DNA from: Yponomeuta sedellus
Taxonomy: Eukaryota; Arthropoda; Insecta; Lepidoptera; Yponomeutidae
Direction: 5' to 3'
Length of the DNA stretch: 64,000 nt
Assembly (NCBI GenBank): GCA_934045075.1
Contig: OW203729.1
Location: 7,535,816 to 7,599,815, forward strand
Shown here in pieces: positions 1 through 10,300 of this stretch; the stretch's first letter is position 1; every line of letters begins with the position of its first letter. The notes under the pieces were generated by a model. That model made no database searches, was not told the DNA's origin, and worked only from the letters and a program-made list of their open reading frames with translations. The position numbers were made by a program, and so were the translations under genes.

Positions 1-540
1 GAACTCATAACGTTAACTTGATAGCTCAATACTGGTTTGTTAAGGAAATGCAATATTATCAGCTTATTTAGGGAGGAGCTCCGCCGCTGATTACTGTTGT
101 GAAGAATTAATGTCTGTCAGCTCCTAACAATTACCAGTTACATGATTGAAGTTGTCTGTAATATCTTTAATGTTATCTTCAAGGTGACCTACTGTGTTAA
201 CGTAATTATCATTTTTCAATTACCTTTATATTAATATTACTGTAGTTCAAAATTATTTCCTTACATAGGGTATAAACACATTCATAAACTATTACTCACA
301 AACTGCTCATCGCGCGGAAAATCGCATAGTTGCATGCTCGTTAAGTATTAGTACCTATCATTAAACTGAGGTAATCTTCAAACTGTTTTGCCATAAATAT
401 TACTGATTTCGTTTCCTCATTATCAAGACATTTTTTATTTTTTAGTAATCGGACATAATCGGATTGGTAAATATTAGTAACAAAAATTTCAAGATGTTGC
501 AAACTACAAAAATGAGTCCCCATGTGTTTTATTTTTATCG
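1..540. other. AT-rich non-coding DNA, nothing recognised
   Basis: No repeat, hairpin or credible coding stretch was recognised here. The only open frame (341-523, minus, 60 codons) has no recognisable motif and AT-rich filler composition. Confidence 0.5.
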
Positions 541-690
541 TTTATTACACTTTATTGCACAATATACGAAATTAAAAACACAAAAACACAGGATTGTCTA
601 AAATTATGAGCTTAAGGTTCTTATTCTTAGATATAAGGGAATTATTCATAGATAAATTTCTTCCAACCAGCTTAGAATGTCAAACAGACT
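541..690 (-). mobile_element. LINE 3' UTR remnant, 'ACTTTATTGCACAA' type
   Basis: Read on the minus strand it runs from 'GGTTGGAAGAAATTT' to 'TTGTGCAATAAAGTGTAA', a polyadenylation-like end seen in lepidopteran non-LTR elements. The copy at 44930-45074 has the same orientation and order of motifs. No coding part remains. The family is inferred from the tail only. Confidence 0.5.
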
Positions 691-755
691 GCGGAAAAGG
701 GGCAAGTGAAGCACACACAAAAACAGTTACTAATCATTACATTAACTTTACTAAC

Positions 756-862
756 AAAATTACTATGCTAAATTCCGCCTAAAATCCCACAATCACCATG
801 CGATTAGTTAATGCACCGCCCTCCCACTTTTTCAAGCAGGAACAAGACACGAACACACCACC
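756..862. repeat. Dispersed ~100-bp repeat, copy 1
   Basis: It shares a long block with 11786-11888, including 'GCTAAATTCCGCC' and 'GTTAGTTAATGCACCGCCC', followed by 'CCCACTTTTTCAAGCA'. Same orientation in both places. Function and full extent unknown; probably an untitled transposon end. Confidence 0.6.
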
Positions 863-1013
863 ACCGACACCAACCCTTGTGTGAAAAAACACGCGACGCG
901 TTTCGCCTCTAACACGAGGCATCCTCAGGCTCACAAGTGCAAGTAAATATTACAAACAACATTTATTGAAGACCAGCATCGGCCCGATGATCAGACGATG
1001 TCGTTGAGTCGGC

Positions 1014-1125
1014 AGAGGGTCCGTCGCTGAGTCTGGAAAGGGGTCGTGAGAGATGGCATTTGGGTTAAAATGCCTGTACCCAGCAGTGGGCAGTAGTGGG
1101 TTGGTAATGATGATGATTATTATTA
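1014..1125 (+). pseudogene. LINE ORF C-terminus remnant ending 'CTQQWAVVGW'
   Basis: The frame ending at the stop at 1105-1107 reads RERWHLG*NACTQQWAVVGW*, which matches the 'DR..W...YVQQW' end of RTE-type endonuclease/reverse transcriptase proteins in Lepidoptera. One internal stop is visible. An ATGATG/ATT-rich tail follows directly, as expected of a LINE 3' end. Only the last ~30 codons remain; upstream sequence to about 960 may belong to it but is not in frame. Confidence 0.6.
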
Positions 1126-1334
1126 TTTACTGAATTGTTGTGATCCAGAGCTAATCCTGACATGTCAGAATCCTGACGTTTGCGATAGCGATTAGTATGG
1201 AACTTGACACTTGGACTTTTGAATCGTTCAAAATTTGGTGCACGTGATATAGTGGCTGGCCACCCTACAGGATGTTGTAGCGTAAATGTACGATACAAAC
1301 ATGTATGATTTTACCAACTTTTAATGATATGGGG

Positions 1335-1500
1335 GTTTGTGTAAATAGATAGATAGAGAACACTTTATTCTACATAAAAATGGGAATAACACAGATATTG
1401 ATTAACCTAAAAGTACAGAGGCGGCCTTATCACTAAAAATAATCTCTTCCAGACAACCTTTGCATGGACTGGACTTATAGGTACGAAGGAAGTAGATGTA
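1335..1500 (-). mobile_element. LINE 3' UTR remnant, 'GATAAGGCCGCC' type, copy 1
   Basis: On the minus strand the order is a GGAAGAG-type block, 'TTAGTGATAAGGCCGCC', 'TTTTTATGTA', 'AATAAAGTGTTCTC' and a TCTA-repeat tail. Two further copies lie at 22050-22215 and 22330-22480. The AATAAA-like signal before a short tandem tail suggests the 3' end of a CR1-like LINE. Confidence 0.6.
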
Positions 1501-1504
1501 CAAA

Positions 1505-1772
1505 AAACTTCTTCTTCAGGCTATATTAGTCCACTGCTGGACATAGCCCTCCCCTAATGAGCGCCACAGAGCAAGGTTGTGCCATCATTGGGGGGTAATG
1601 CCCATAATCCCTACGCTGGGCATGCGGGTTGGGGATCGCAGTTTGGTGGAATTGTACTGCAGGGGTGCTGCTGCCCACCCCCCAGTTTGTGTCCCTTAGT
1701 CGCCTTTTACGACACCCGCGGGAAGAATTTGGGTTGGTGCTATTCTTTAAGCCGACACCACACAGCACAAAA
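1505..1772 (-). mobile_element. Chimeric SINE-like repeat with a LINE coding tail, copy 1
   Basis: On the minus strand it starts with 'GTGTGGTGTCGGCTTAAAGA', passes through 'ACCCGCATGCCCAGCG', and ends in a frame reading LALWRSLGEGYVQQWTNIA*, the C-terminus of an RTE-type LINE, followed by an AAG-rich tail. A second, opposite copy lies at 16864-17132. The front part is not coding-like in the same frame, so this looks like a short element that uses a LINE 3' end for mobilisation. Confidence 0.65.
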
Positions 1773-1859
1773 AAACAATAAACCATAGAAAAATATAATT
1801 TCAGAGGTACATAAATAAATACAAGATAGGACAGTGCAAAATGAGACCGAGTCATATAT

Positions 1860-2510
1860 TAAAGGATTTTATTTTGTTTGTGGCGTTAGCTAGCTAACAC
1901 TTTAGGAAACACCTCACGAACTTTTCCAGTTATGTGGACATAGGGCTCGGTTTTGAAAACGCACATTAGGGGGTTGTTCTAAATCACAATCAAAACAGCT
2001 TTAATTACAAGACGAGCTCCGAGATGCCCAAAAAAATCAGCTTCAAAAATATCTCTTACTCTAGTGCAGTATGAAATAGCTAATAGTTCACCCGTCATCG
2101 AACTCAAAGGAAGGTTGTGTTTTTCCAGCATGTGTATAGAAAATAGAATGTAGATATGTACGTTTCTCCACGACCACCCAGAAAACAAACGGATAGACGA
2201 ATTCCTACAAACTACATGCCACATGAAAAGTATTGACGACGCAAGTGTCATAGGTTAGGCATACCTTTACATTAAAAAAATAATAATGGACGCTTCTGTC
2301 AGATTGTTAGTGAAAAGTTATAAAAAAGATCATAAAAAAAGAGTGGCACTCGTAAAATAAAAGTTGTTTGTATTTCATGGAACTCCTCATGTTTCGATGT
2401 ATTTGGGCATTTTGTTTACCCATGTAGTTACTACGCTTCAAGCAGTTTTTTTTGGTCCCTGGGTATACTATTGTATAAAATTACTTAGATTTAAGAAATC
2501 ATGGTTGCAA
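1860..2510. other. Non-coding DNA, nothing recognised
   Basis: No repeat family member or coding-like frame was recognised. The 90-codon minus-strand frame at 1979-2251 has no recognisable motif. Confidence 0.4.
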
Positions 2511-2511
2511 T

Positions 2512-2560
2512 CCTTTATCTGATTGTGCAATAAAGTATTTCCTATCAATCTATCTATACA
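2512..2560 (+). mobile_element. LINE 3' tail fragment, 'GTGCAATAAAGTA'
   Basis: The run 'GATTGTGCAATAAAGTA' followed by an ATCT-type tandem tail matches the poly(A)-signal-like ends of the LINE UTRs at 541 and 44930, in the opposite orientation. No coding part. Confidence 0.4.
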
Positions 2561-3048
2561 AACTATAGCACTAGGAGCTGTACTATTAGTTCAAACCTAC
2601 GCCAATAAAAATTAGACCGATATCCCGTCAATACAAATATGGTCAAAATATATTAAGTCTTGGAATCAATTAGTCTAGAATGCAAACGCTCACCGGTCGT
2701 CAGGCGAATCGATCTACTTTGGCCCGTAAATGGCGAATTTTTCACGCTGCCACAATTTTCGCACCTCAACGATGCTTGCTACACATTTAAGGCCAAAAGT
2801 GGCGTTTGGCAAGAAGTAGCATGACTCAAGTGCGCTCCGAATTCACGCAACACGCTTGAATTCATTTCCTAGCGTTTATGGTAAAGAATTTTCTTTGTAG
2901 GATTGAGTTTTTCGAAGTGTTGGCTCTTAATTTTTTGCGATGTGCCCACTAGGGCTTTGCAGCCAAAGAGTGCCAAACGGGATAATATTTATCTTACCGC
3001 GATTGTTTATTAAGTAAAATTATAAATAAGTATATAAGAGCATGAATG
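2561..3048. other. Non-coding DNA, nothing recognised
   Basis: No recognisable repeat, hairpin or coding frame. Confidence 0.4.
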
Positions 3049-3150
3049 AACCCGGACTTGTCCCCCGTGGTGGAGTATGGCCTAACCTTCCTGCGATGTA
3101 GGAAGACCCGTGCACCAGCAGTGAGGACATACAAGGGTTGATGACGATGT
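3049..3150 (+). mobile_element. 5S-headed SINE, 3' fragment
   Basis: It carries the 3' half of the family best seen at 44571-44856: 'CCCGGACTTG', 'GTGGAGTATGGCCTAACC', 'CCAGCAGTGAGGACATACAA'. The 5S-like head is absent, as in a 5'-truncated retroposed copy. A GATGA-type tail follows. Confidence 0.75.
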
Positions 3151-3187
3151 ATGAGCATCGTGAATCATTAAGAAATCATCATCATAA

Positions 3188-3310
3188 TCAGCAGGTATCC
3201 GTCCACTGCTGGACATAGGCCTTTCCCAAGACACGCTACTGAGTCCGATCTTCGGCTCTTCTCTTCCAGTCACTGCCTACCGCTTTGCCAATTCGCTGTG
3301 ACCATTAAAA
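3188..3310 (-). pseudogene. LINE ORF C-terminus remnant ending 'LGKAYVQQWTDTC'
   Basis: On the minus strand the frame reads RIGKAVGSDWKRRAEDRTQ*RVLGKAYVQQWTDTC* (split here by one internal stop), the typical end of RTE-type endonuclease/reverse transcriptase proteins (W.R.AEDR..W....G.AYVQQW). The terminal stop is at 3188-3190 and a TGATGA-like tail lies beyond it. It is only ~40 codons, so a dead 5'-truncated copy. Confidence 0.7.
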
Positions 3311-3800
3311 TACTACGATTCGACGTCTGTCTGTACCTATGTCTGTGTGTTCATTGTTTGTGGTTGGAGTGCTAAACTTAAGTTCTCTTTATAGGGATTA
3401 AAGGATCCCTTGAACGTGAATAGGTAGAGTAATTGTGCGGTTTAATATTATTATGACGGATTGCTCAACAAATAATCAACAATTGATTGCACGGAACATG
3501 ACGTTTAAACTTTTGTTTTTAACTTCATCAGATAATCGGTGATACAAGTAGTGTAGCACTTGTAGTAGTGTAGTACCGTACCCACAGAGTGGGTACGTTA
3601 CAGAGTAATTTCTATAGCATAACAACAACCGGCAACCGGCTAAGTGTGAAGTGTATGGCATCAAAATAATTTTCCTTAAGTGAGAGTCTTATGTACTGAA
3701 CTTTTAGTGTATAAGTCTGACTCAAACATTACGATATGCGAACGAAACGATCTCAAGAAAAGAAAAAAGTTGACAATAATTAAATAGTTGTTATATATTT
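3311..3800. other. Non-coding DNA, nothing recognised
   Basis: No recognised repeat. A short direct repeat around 'GTAGTGTAGTACC' (about 3549-3580) is the only local structure seen. Confidence 0.4.
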
Positions 3801-3805
3801 TTTAC

Positions 3806-3848
3806 TGACAGTAAAAAATAGACCACGAAACGGTTTGGTCTATTTTCT
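3806..3848. repeat. Short hairpin
   Basis: 'AAAAAATAGACCA' and 'TGGTCTATTTTCTT' face each other across 'CGAAACGGTT', giving an imperfect ~12-bp stem. It immediately precedes the retroposed tail at 3860. Could be a chance palindrome. Confidence 0.4.
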
Positions 3849-3906
3849 TTCTTTTATATTATTTTAATGCACTAACCCATGCTAAGGACAATTTTTTCTT
3901 TTATAT
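3849..3906 (-). mobile_element. 36-bp retroposed SINE tail with 11-bp target duplication
   Basis: Positions 3860-3895 are the extreme 3' tail of the foldback tRNA-SINE family ('ATGCACTAACCC' on the plus strand, 'GGTTAGTGCAT' on the minus). They are flanked by the direct repeat TTCTTTTATAT at 3849-3859 and 3896-3906. This is an extremely 5'-truncated copy, and it shows which end of the family is the 3' end. Confidence 0.75.
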
Positions 3907-4846
3907 ACTTATTATTTTTTTCACGTAACGGACGACACTATACCTTCCTTTAAAGCACAATTTTGCTTCAAATTAAATAAACCGTCATTTCTTCGGGCGC
4001 GTCAACTAGCATGACTGACCGTGATTGATCGGTCACTTTTCTGATTTTTTTCTGTCACTCTAAAAGGAGCTCTGAGGATTATAACCTCTTACTGAATTAT
4101 AGCACTTACATCAAAAGAGGTAAAGACCACTTAGGTTCCCGTCTGTACAAGTACCGGCAGCATAAGCGAAGCGCTGCGTTCTCACTAATCAACCAGATTC
4201 GATAGCCTGTTCAAAAGCGTGAAAAGTAAGATCCAGTTGAAAGCGAGAGTACGCTCGTTTTCAACATGACGACGACGATAGCAGACAACATTTTCCAAAG
4301 CAATTTCATTGCATCTTCTGTAGCTACTACGTACAAACAGCGAATAGCGGCCAAAAGTGGCTCTTGTCGTTCTAATGATAGCAGTTAGAATAAATTGACA
4401 GTTTTATTTTATTTAGTGCTAATGAAAAGTGCTAAAGCTTGTAGGCATTTTCGAAAGTTATTTCGTCGGGCTATAAAAAGAAATGTGACGTAAAACTTAC
4501 TTAGATGTTTCTAAACATTGACACTAAAAAGCAGTCGAGGCCGGAGTAGTTACAACTTTAAACACTTCATTATGATAAGATCAAACTGCCTATTTACGTG
4601 ATCACTACCGGTAGATACAACTGAGTTATTATCTAGGTTTTTTTATGCAGTTAAACGTTTAAATATTTCTACACTTCATGTATCATACGGCTAGTTAATT
4701 AGGTGACCTTACACATTAATATAATTTGCATAAGTTCTTGAATGTGAAATAAAAAGTATTATTTCCTACACAAATATTATCATAACTAGTTTTGTCCACG
4801 ACTTCATTCACATTGTAACGGTGTAAACCTCTTTACACCGTTTTTA
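3907..4846. other. Non-coding DNA, nothing recognised
   Basis: No recognised repeat or coding frame. It is mixed in composition, with the AT-rich part beyond 4600. Confidence 0.4.
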
Positions 4847-5363
4847 GGGTTCCGTACCTCAAAAGGAAAAAACGGAACCCTTATAGGATCACTTTGTTGT
4901 CCGTCTGTCCGTCCGTCCGTCTGTCAAGACCCTTTTTCTCAGGAACGCGTGGAGGTATGAAGCTGAAATTTATATCAATTACTCAAGTCTACTGTCCCTT
5001 GAAGCTGTGAAAAAATCAAACTTCTAAGCCAACGCAATCAAAAGATACAGCCGTTTATGCCGCAAATTTTCGACACTTGCAAGGGAATCAAAACCTACAG
5101 GGTGCTTCCCGTGAACTCAGAATCTTGAAATTTGGTACGAAGCAACGTCTTATAGCACAGATAAAGGAAAAATTACGAAAACCATAAATTTTTAGTTACA
5201 TCGCATAATATATATTTTTTTAATAATTTTAAACTTACTACCCATTTCCTCATAAACGCGTAGAGGTATTAAATTGAAATTCATACCAAATACTCAGGTC
5301 TATAATACAGGTTTGTACGGAACCCTCGGTGCGCGAGTCTGACTCGCACTTGGCCGGTTTTTA
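4847..5363. mobile_element. Lepidopteran 'GGGTTCCGTACC ... CTTGGCCGG' element
   Basis: The left end carries 'TTTTTAGGGTTCCGTACCTC' and its partial inverse 'ACGGAACCCTTATAGG'; the right end carries 'GGAACCCTCGGTGCGCGAG' and 'CTCGCACTTGGCCGGTTTTT'. A GTCC/GTCT microsatellite lies at about 4899-4926. These ends are very common in moth and butterfly genomes as a non-autonomous repeat. No open frame of note is inside. The mobilising class is not clear from the sequence. Confidence 0.75.
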
Positions 5364-5747
5364 TATTTCTTTCATTTTGTCCCAACTTATTTAAATTATA
5401 TTTAAAATTACGTCTTCCATTCCGGATTTCTTTTGTATTACCACTTGCCCCTTCACCTTTTGACGAACAACTACTGACAATATTTTTTTACCCTACAAAT
5501 TATCCATTTTTCCTATTTTATTCTGATTATTTTTATTTGTACAGTTTTTAAAATGAATACAGTGTTATTAAAGTCATAATATAAAACTAAATAAAATTTA
5601 GTAAGCATGTGAATTCTGTTAGAAAAATATTTATCCCGCATGAAGGTAGATAAGGGAAAAATTACTTGTTCGGTGTTGTTTGCTAAGCGACGATATTAGT
5701 AATGAATGTAGTTTGATTGCATAGAAATTTAGAACAAACTTAAATAC
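5364..5747. other. AT-rich non-coding DNA, nothing recognised
   Basis: No recognised repeat or coding frame. Confidence 0.4.
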
Positions 5748-6003
5748 GTACGGCGCCAACCAAATCCAGACCTAATGATGCTTTTCCTTCACCATTAGCG
5801 TGTGGTATTGTTTTTACGAATTTGAAGATATACGTAACTTTGAAGTTCAAAAAGTCATAGTCAAAGTCATTTGTCTATCTTGTGGGTTAGGAAGACTAAG
5901 CCGTCAGGATTGTATATATACTGAGCAAGACTACTCCATCAAAAAACATTGTCCCAGGCACTACAGCGTCCAAGTAGTTATCACCTATCTAGTGTGAGTG
6001 AAT
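5748..6003. mobile_element. Rearranged SINE/LINE-tail repeat with an internal inversion
   Basis: The first part ('CCTTCACCATTAGCGTGTGG' near 5788) has the same orientation as the homologous block at 45230-45310. The second part ('CTAAGCCGTCAGGATTGTAT', 'CCCAGGCACTACAGCGTCC') is in reverse orientation relative to 45088-45220. So one half of the element is inverted with respect to the other copy, as produced by twin priming during retrotransposition or by later rearrangement. Confidence 0.6.
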
Positions 6004-8810
6004 GTGATACTGGACGCTGCTGTTTAAAACATCTCAATACGTAGATACAAAATCCAAAGTTTTTTTACAGCAAAAAGCGGTTTAAAGCGTTGTGAGTCCT
6101 CAATTCATGGCTAAATATCTACTTCGGCATGTGCGTTAGTACCTACCCTAATGGCCAGGTAAGGTGACATTTATGCATAACGTAGGGCCCATGGATGAAT
6201 TATTCAAGCGAGTTACCAGGCTCCAAAGTGACACTGTTTTCTCTGTGAAGCGAATGACAATGCGCACAGCTGTGTGAATATTTCTCGCTATACTAAGTAA
6301 TATTTTGTATAGAGTTTTGTCACTGAGCGGAAATTCAGGTGTGTAACAAAAGAGTACCTATGTTTAGTTTACGTGAGGGTAATAACAATGGCAGGTGGTT
6401 TAATCCGATCAATTCAGTTAAATAATGTTCTTACACGAAGATATACCTTTAAGAGGCTCCGTAACAAATGGGTCATTGCGGGCGAATGCCGCTAAAATGG
6501 CTAAGGTATGACAGTCATTGAATGACGTTTCCCTGATGATAGATAGTGTCATTAATGATGTGTTTGGAAAATTTAATTGTGTAAAAGAGGATGTTTTACT
6601 TAGATTAAGCTAAAATGAGCTGGTATAAAGATTTCATTCAGCGGATGACATTTCACACATTTGTGTAAAATGCAATTCCTTAAAATATTTCAAAACTCTG
6701 ACTAAAATAGTCTGTGGTGGACATTTACAGGGAAAAGACGTACCCTCAGATTAAATGAAACGCCTCTAAGTGTTCCAGTGGAATCATGTTTTGTAAATGA
6801 GGCCGCAGGTGTTTTTAAGTTAATATTAAACTAGCCTAGTCGTTGTTAATTGCCCTTCTGCCCAAAATAAATGTTTTTATTTCGCTTACTCTGTAAAACT
6901 CAACATTTAGCATATTTTTTAAGCTCTGTAAAGTATTACGTTATTTACATTATCGTATGAACTACGTTGTTTACATAATTTAAGCTATTTACATAATCAA
7001 ATGGAATAACATATGTTTTTTTTTCATATTGCTAAATTATTTACAATTGTCTTTGTTCAAGACAACAAAGAAATATAGTCATAAATACTTAATTAGACTA
7101 ATCGCCTAACTACATATAGCTATTCAAAGTAAAGAGTAACTTTTAGTTGGTGGGCGAGTTTTATTTTTAATTTAATTGAAATTGGGATCACACCCAAATT
7201 TTAACTGGAGTGACGTGTAATGAATTAAAACTACACTAGATCCTAGTTTTAAATGTTTGTCACGTCTCCGCCGATAACTTACCTGTTTCTTTCGGTGAAA
7301 GAGAGTTTCTGTTCAATGTTTTGAATTAAGTTAATATCTACTCGTGTAAACCAATGAGACCCGGATCTTCCGTTTGTAAATTCATTGAAAAATATTTAGA
7401 CAAAAAGAAATTTCTTTGTGAAATCCTTAATTAAAGTTTGAGACCAGGACAAGTGAGTGTGTGAGTGCAGAAGGTATTATTATTATTTATGTAGGTGCTG
7501 ACTCTCATTTGCCTCCCACGTAAACGAAGTCGCGGACACAGCCTGTTTGTAATAATGACATATAACCGAAAGTAACGTTTAGAATTTAACTGCAAATCAG
7601 GAACCACCAGGAACCAGGAACCTAAGCCAGGAACTTAATTTATTACTGCTAATGAAGTGTGCAATGGACACTCAGGAAAACGGGAAGTTAGTATACATTC
7701 CGTTTACGATCCGTTATGTTTCAACTCAGCAATAAAGAAGTTTACAGCTTTATTACTCAAGTCTACTCATGAGGGATCTCAGAGAAACGAGAGTTTTACT
7801 AATACGGATCTGTACATAATTCATGTGTTTTAATAAACTATTATTTAATTGGTAATGAATTAATACAATTATTAATTAATTAAATATCTGTTATTTCTTA
7901 TGTAAACATTACTTAAAAATAACAGGTATGTTATTTCGAGCATTACCCACAAAGAGCCTCATTCTGGGCGTTTTTCACGTTTTCGATGTTCTTGTCTGTT
8001 CTTATCACGACACAACGTATCCTAGTCTGGGATCGGTCTAGTGATTTTTTTGTTTATTATGTAATTTATTGTTTGGAACGCTATCTTGAAGTGACTTCTC
8101 TGTTTTGTATGTACAAACATGGGGATTAGAATACCCCATAATCTGCTTATGCTGAAAGACCCACTACCAAATTTTAGCAGATTATGAGAATTTCGTGTAA
8201 ATAAGTATGTAAATATTAACTGTAGTGCTATCTCCTTGATTTTCTTAGCAAAAAGCGTGACAGAACGTTGTTACTTAAGTATATATTTAGCGAGAAAGAG
8301 GGGTGTTGGGAGAAGAAGAAAGTTGTGACTGAAAAACATCAGGGTATGGCCAGGTGTAGCCATAATTGAAGACCTGTTTCCCTGACCTGACCGGCTTGGC
8401 AAGAAATTAAGAAGAATATGGGAAGGTGACGGCCAACTTCTATTAGTGTAGAGACATAGAAAGAAGAAAAATAACACTAAAGGCGGCCTGCGGTGTTTAT
8501 ATGAATGGAATAGTTGTCACTATTTAACGCGAGATTGAATTTTTTCCCACTTTAAGTTAAAGTTAGTTAACTTTAGTTGTGTTGATGTGTTCCCATGTTT
8601 TCAAATATTTGTCAGAATTTAGTTTACACTATATTTTGTACCCTTCACTTAGGTCAGGAAAAAAATATTTACACCATTGCTTTCATGTACCTATTAACTT
8701 GGCAACATGTACCTGTTAAATCTGCATTGTATCTACGAGAAAAGACTCATTGCAATATTTTCACTCATTTATGTGCAATTGCATTACAATAACCCATACA
8801 CTTGTACGAA
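6004..8810. other. Long stretch of unrecognised non-coding DNA
   Basis: Nothing convincing was seen across 2.8 kb. Around 7504-7550 the minus strand has 'CGCGACTTCGTTTACGTGGG', resembling a phrase common in lepidopteran short repeats, but too short to call. The open frame at 8271-8477 (minus) has no recognised motif. Confidence 0.4.
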
Positions 8811-8813
8811 CTA

Positions 8814-8880
8814 CGAACTTGCCTTTTAGGCTTTTATCAGCAAAATACGAACTTGCCTTTTAGGCTTTTAAAAGCAAAAT
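8814..8880. repeat. 34-bp direct tandem duplication
   Basis: 'CGAACTTGCCTTTTAGGC' followed by 'TTTT' occurs at 8814 and again at 8848, giving a period of 34 bp with two nearly identical units. No coding frame runs through it. Confidence 0.7.
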
Positions 8881-9320
8881 AATAAATCTTATTATGGTAT
8901 ACAAGGTGAAGCAAGAGTGGCTATTTTTTAAAACATCTGTTCAAACTTTGTGGTGGCGGACCGTATTCACAGACTATGTTGACAGAGACCCGAAAATCGA
9001 CTACGTACAGTTGTGTCTATAGTATGGGCAATTGGGCATGCATGGGCATCCGAGACTTTTTCAATGAAGAAAAATAAATGGATCGTTCATGTTCTTTAAA
9101 AGATATTGAAGGTCGCGTTATTGAAGACAAGAGAACAATGTAGCTACATTAACAAAATTGGGCTGGTGGGTAGATGCAATATTGTTTCGATTTGAAAAGC
9201 TATTATTTTACAATTTGTGCATTTACTGATTAACTATGATAACTGTGGAATAAAATGACCGTAGAACGGCCTACGTAAGAATTAGATACCTGAGAGTTGG
9301 GGTCGAGACAATGTGTTGGT
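8881..9320. other. Non-coding DNA, nothing recognised
   Basis: No recognised repeat or coding frame. Confidence 0.4.
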
Positions 9321-9322
9321 TT

Positions 9323-9478
9323 GAGGGGCCTGAGGCGCGTAAACTTTATAAAGAAATATAGTCGCGCCTTATCGACTCGTCGGGCAACCCAAGAGTTGGT
9401 AGCTATCTCGACCAGCGCATCAGCGAGGGGGAATCAGCATCTTGGGACTGGCTAGATCCAGCTGCAGCGGTCCAGAAT
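9323..9478 (+). pseudogene. Retrotransposon ORF C-terminus remnant ('GPEARKLYKEI ... YLDQRIS')
   Basis: One frame reads EGPEARKLYKEI*SRLIDSSG, then NPRVGSYLDQRISEGESASW. The block YL.QRIS is matched by LSQRIPLAVQRGNAAS on the minus strand at 48451-48553, so both are remains of the same protein end. At 9478 the copy has lost part of the 'LAVQRGN' segment and shifted frame. One stop interrupts it. I take it as the C-terminus of a reverse-transcriptase-bearing element; the exact clade is not clear. Confidence 0.5.
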
Positions 9479-9675
9479 CATTTTTTTATTTGAAGAAATA
9501 TGCTATGAGAAAAATGTTATGACTAAATTAAATATTTGTTTTATGATAAGATTAAAAAAAAATTCATAACTTAAAATTCCACAAATATGGTAAATGTGAA
9601 AATAGGACTATGGTGACGCACATTAAACACAAACAGATTAAATAAAAGTATGTCACACAGATCAATCTCGTTTAC

Positions 9676-9822
9676 GATTACCACGGAAAAACTTCTTATG
9701 TTTAATGTGTGTCGTGTGTGCATGCAACGACATATGAACGTTGATGAAGCGAAGGTGATCTGTCAGGATCGTGGCAAGTGGCAGTCCCTGGTCTCTGCCT
9801 ACCCCTCTGGGATACAGGCGTG
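9676..9822 (+). pseudogene. LINE ORF 3' end: 'CQDRGKWQSLVSAYPSGIQA' then stop
   Basis: The frame runs without a stop from about 9676 and ends MNVDEAKVICQDRGKW then QSLVSAYPSGIQA*, with the stop just after 9819. This C-terminus (DR.KW..LVSA.PS.IQA*) recurs on the minus strand at 17929-18003 and 23511-23565 and in decayed form elsewhere. The upstream part (MFNVCRVCMQRH) is plausible but unproven. The stop is followed at once by the ATGT microsatellite, which therefore corresponds to the element's repetitive 3' tail. 5'-truncated copy. Confidence 0.65.
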
Positions 9823-9827
9823 AGGTG

Positions 9828-9954
9828 ATGTATGTATGTATGTATGTATGTATGTATGTATGTATGTATGTATGTATGTATGTATGTATGTATGTATGTA
9901 TGTATGTATGTATGTATGTATGTATGTATGTATGTATGTATGTATGTATGTATG

Positions 9955-9984
<30 letters not shown>
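9828..9984. repeat. (ATGT)n microsatellite, ~39 units
   Basis: An uninterrupted ATGT/TATG tract of about 157 bp. It starts eight bases after a LINE stop codon, so it probably grew from the LINE's short repeated 3' tail. Apparent proteins of alternating MYVC or YIHT residues on both strands are artefacts of the tetramer. Confidence 0.95.
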
Positions 9985-9985
<1 letters not shown>

Positions 9986-10300
9986 GAATTTGCAGTATTG
10001 GCAAATACTTATCATTATAGTTCAGTTACTTCCTGTAATTTTACACGTGTGGTGATGGTACTGGTAGCTTGGACACTGATGGACATAGCTACCGTCCGAT
10101 TGACAAATAAAAGATCATTAATCAATGTCTTTGAAATCATGGATACTGTGCAAGTGTTATTGCTACACTTACCTTGTGGTCAGGGTAGTAATGCTTTGTG
10201 TGTCAATCTGAGTGTTGTACAGCTGGGGGGTAATTCTCAAAACGTTAAAGACATTACCCTACTCTTGACTTCCTGATAAACATGAACTGAAAAAATCATG
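9985..10300 (+). other. Unrecognised 70-90-codon open frame downstream of the microsatellite
   Basis: A stop-free frame ends at 10276. The first real ATG gives MVLVAWTLMDIATVRL, followed by a hydrophobic stretch (VQVLLLHLPCG). I recognise no domain. It could be decayed transposon coding sequence or chance. No splice signals or neighbouring exons were identified. Confidence 0.2.

Noticed and set aside
9662..10055. Repetitive proteins (MYVC and YIHT repeats) on both strands.
   Set aside because: Direct product of translating the ATGT tetramer array, which is open in several frames by composition.
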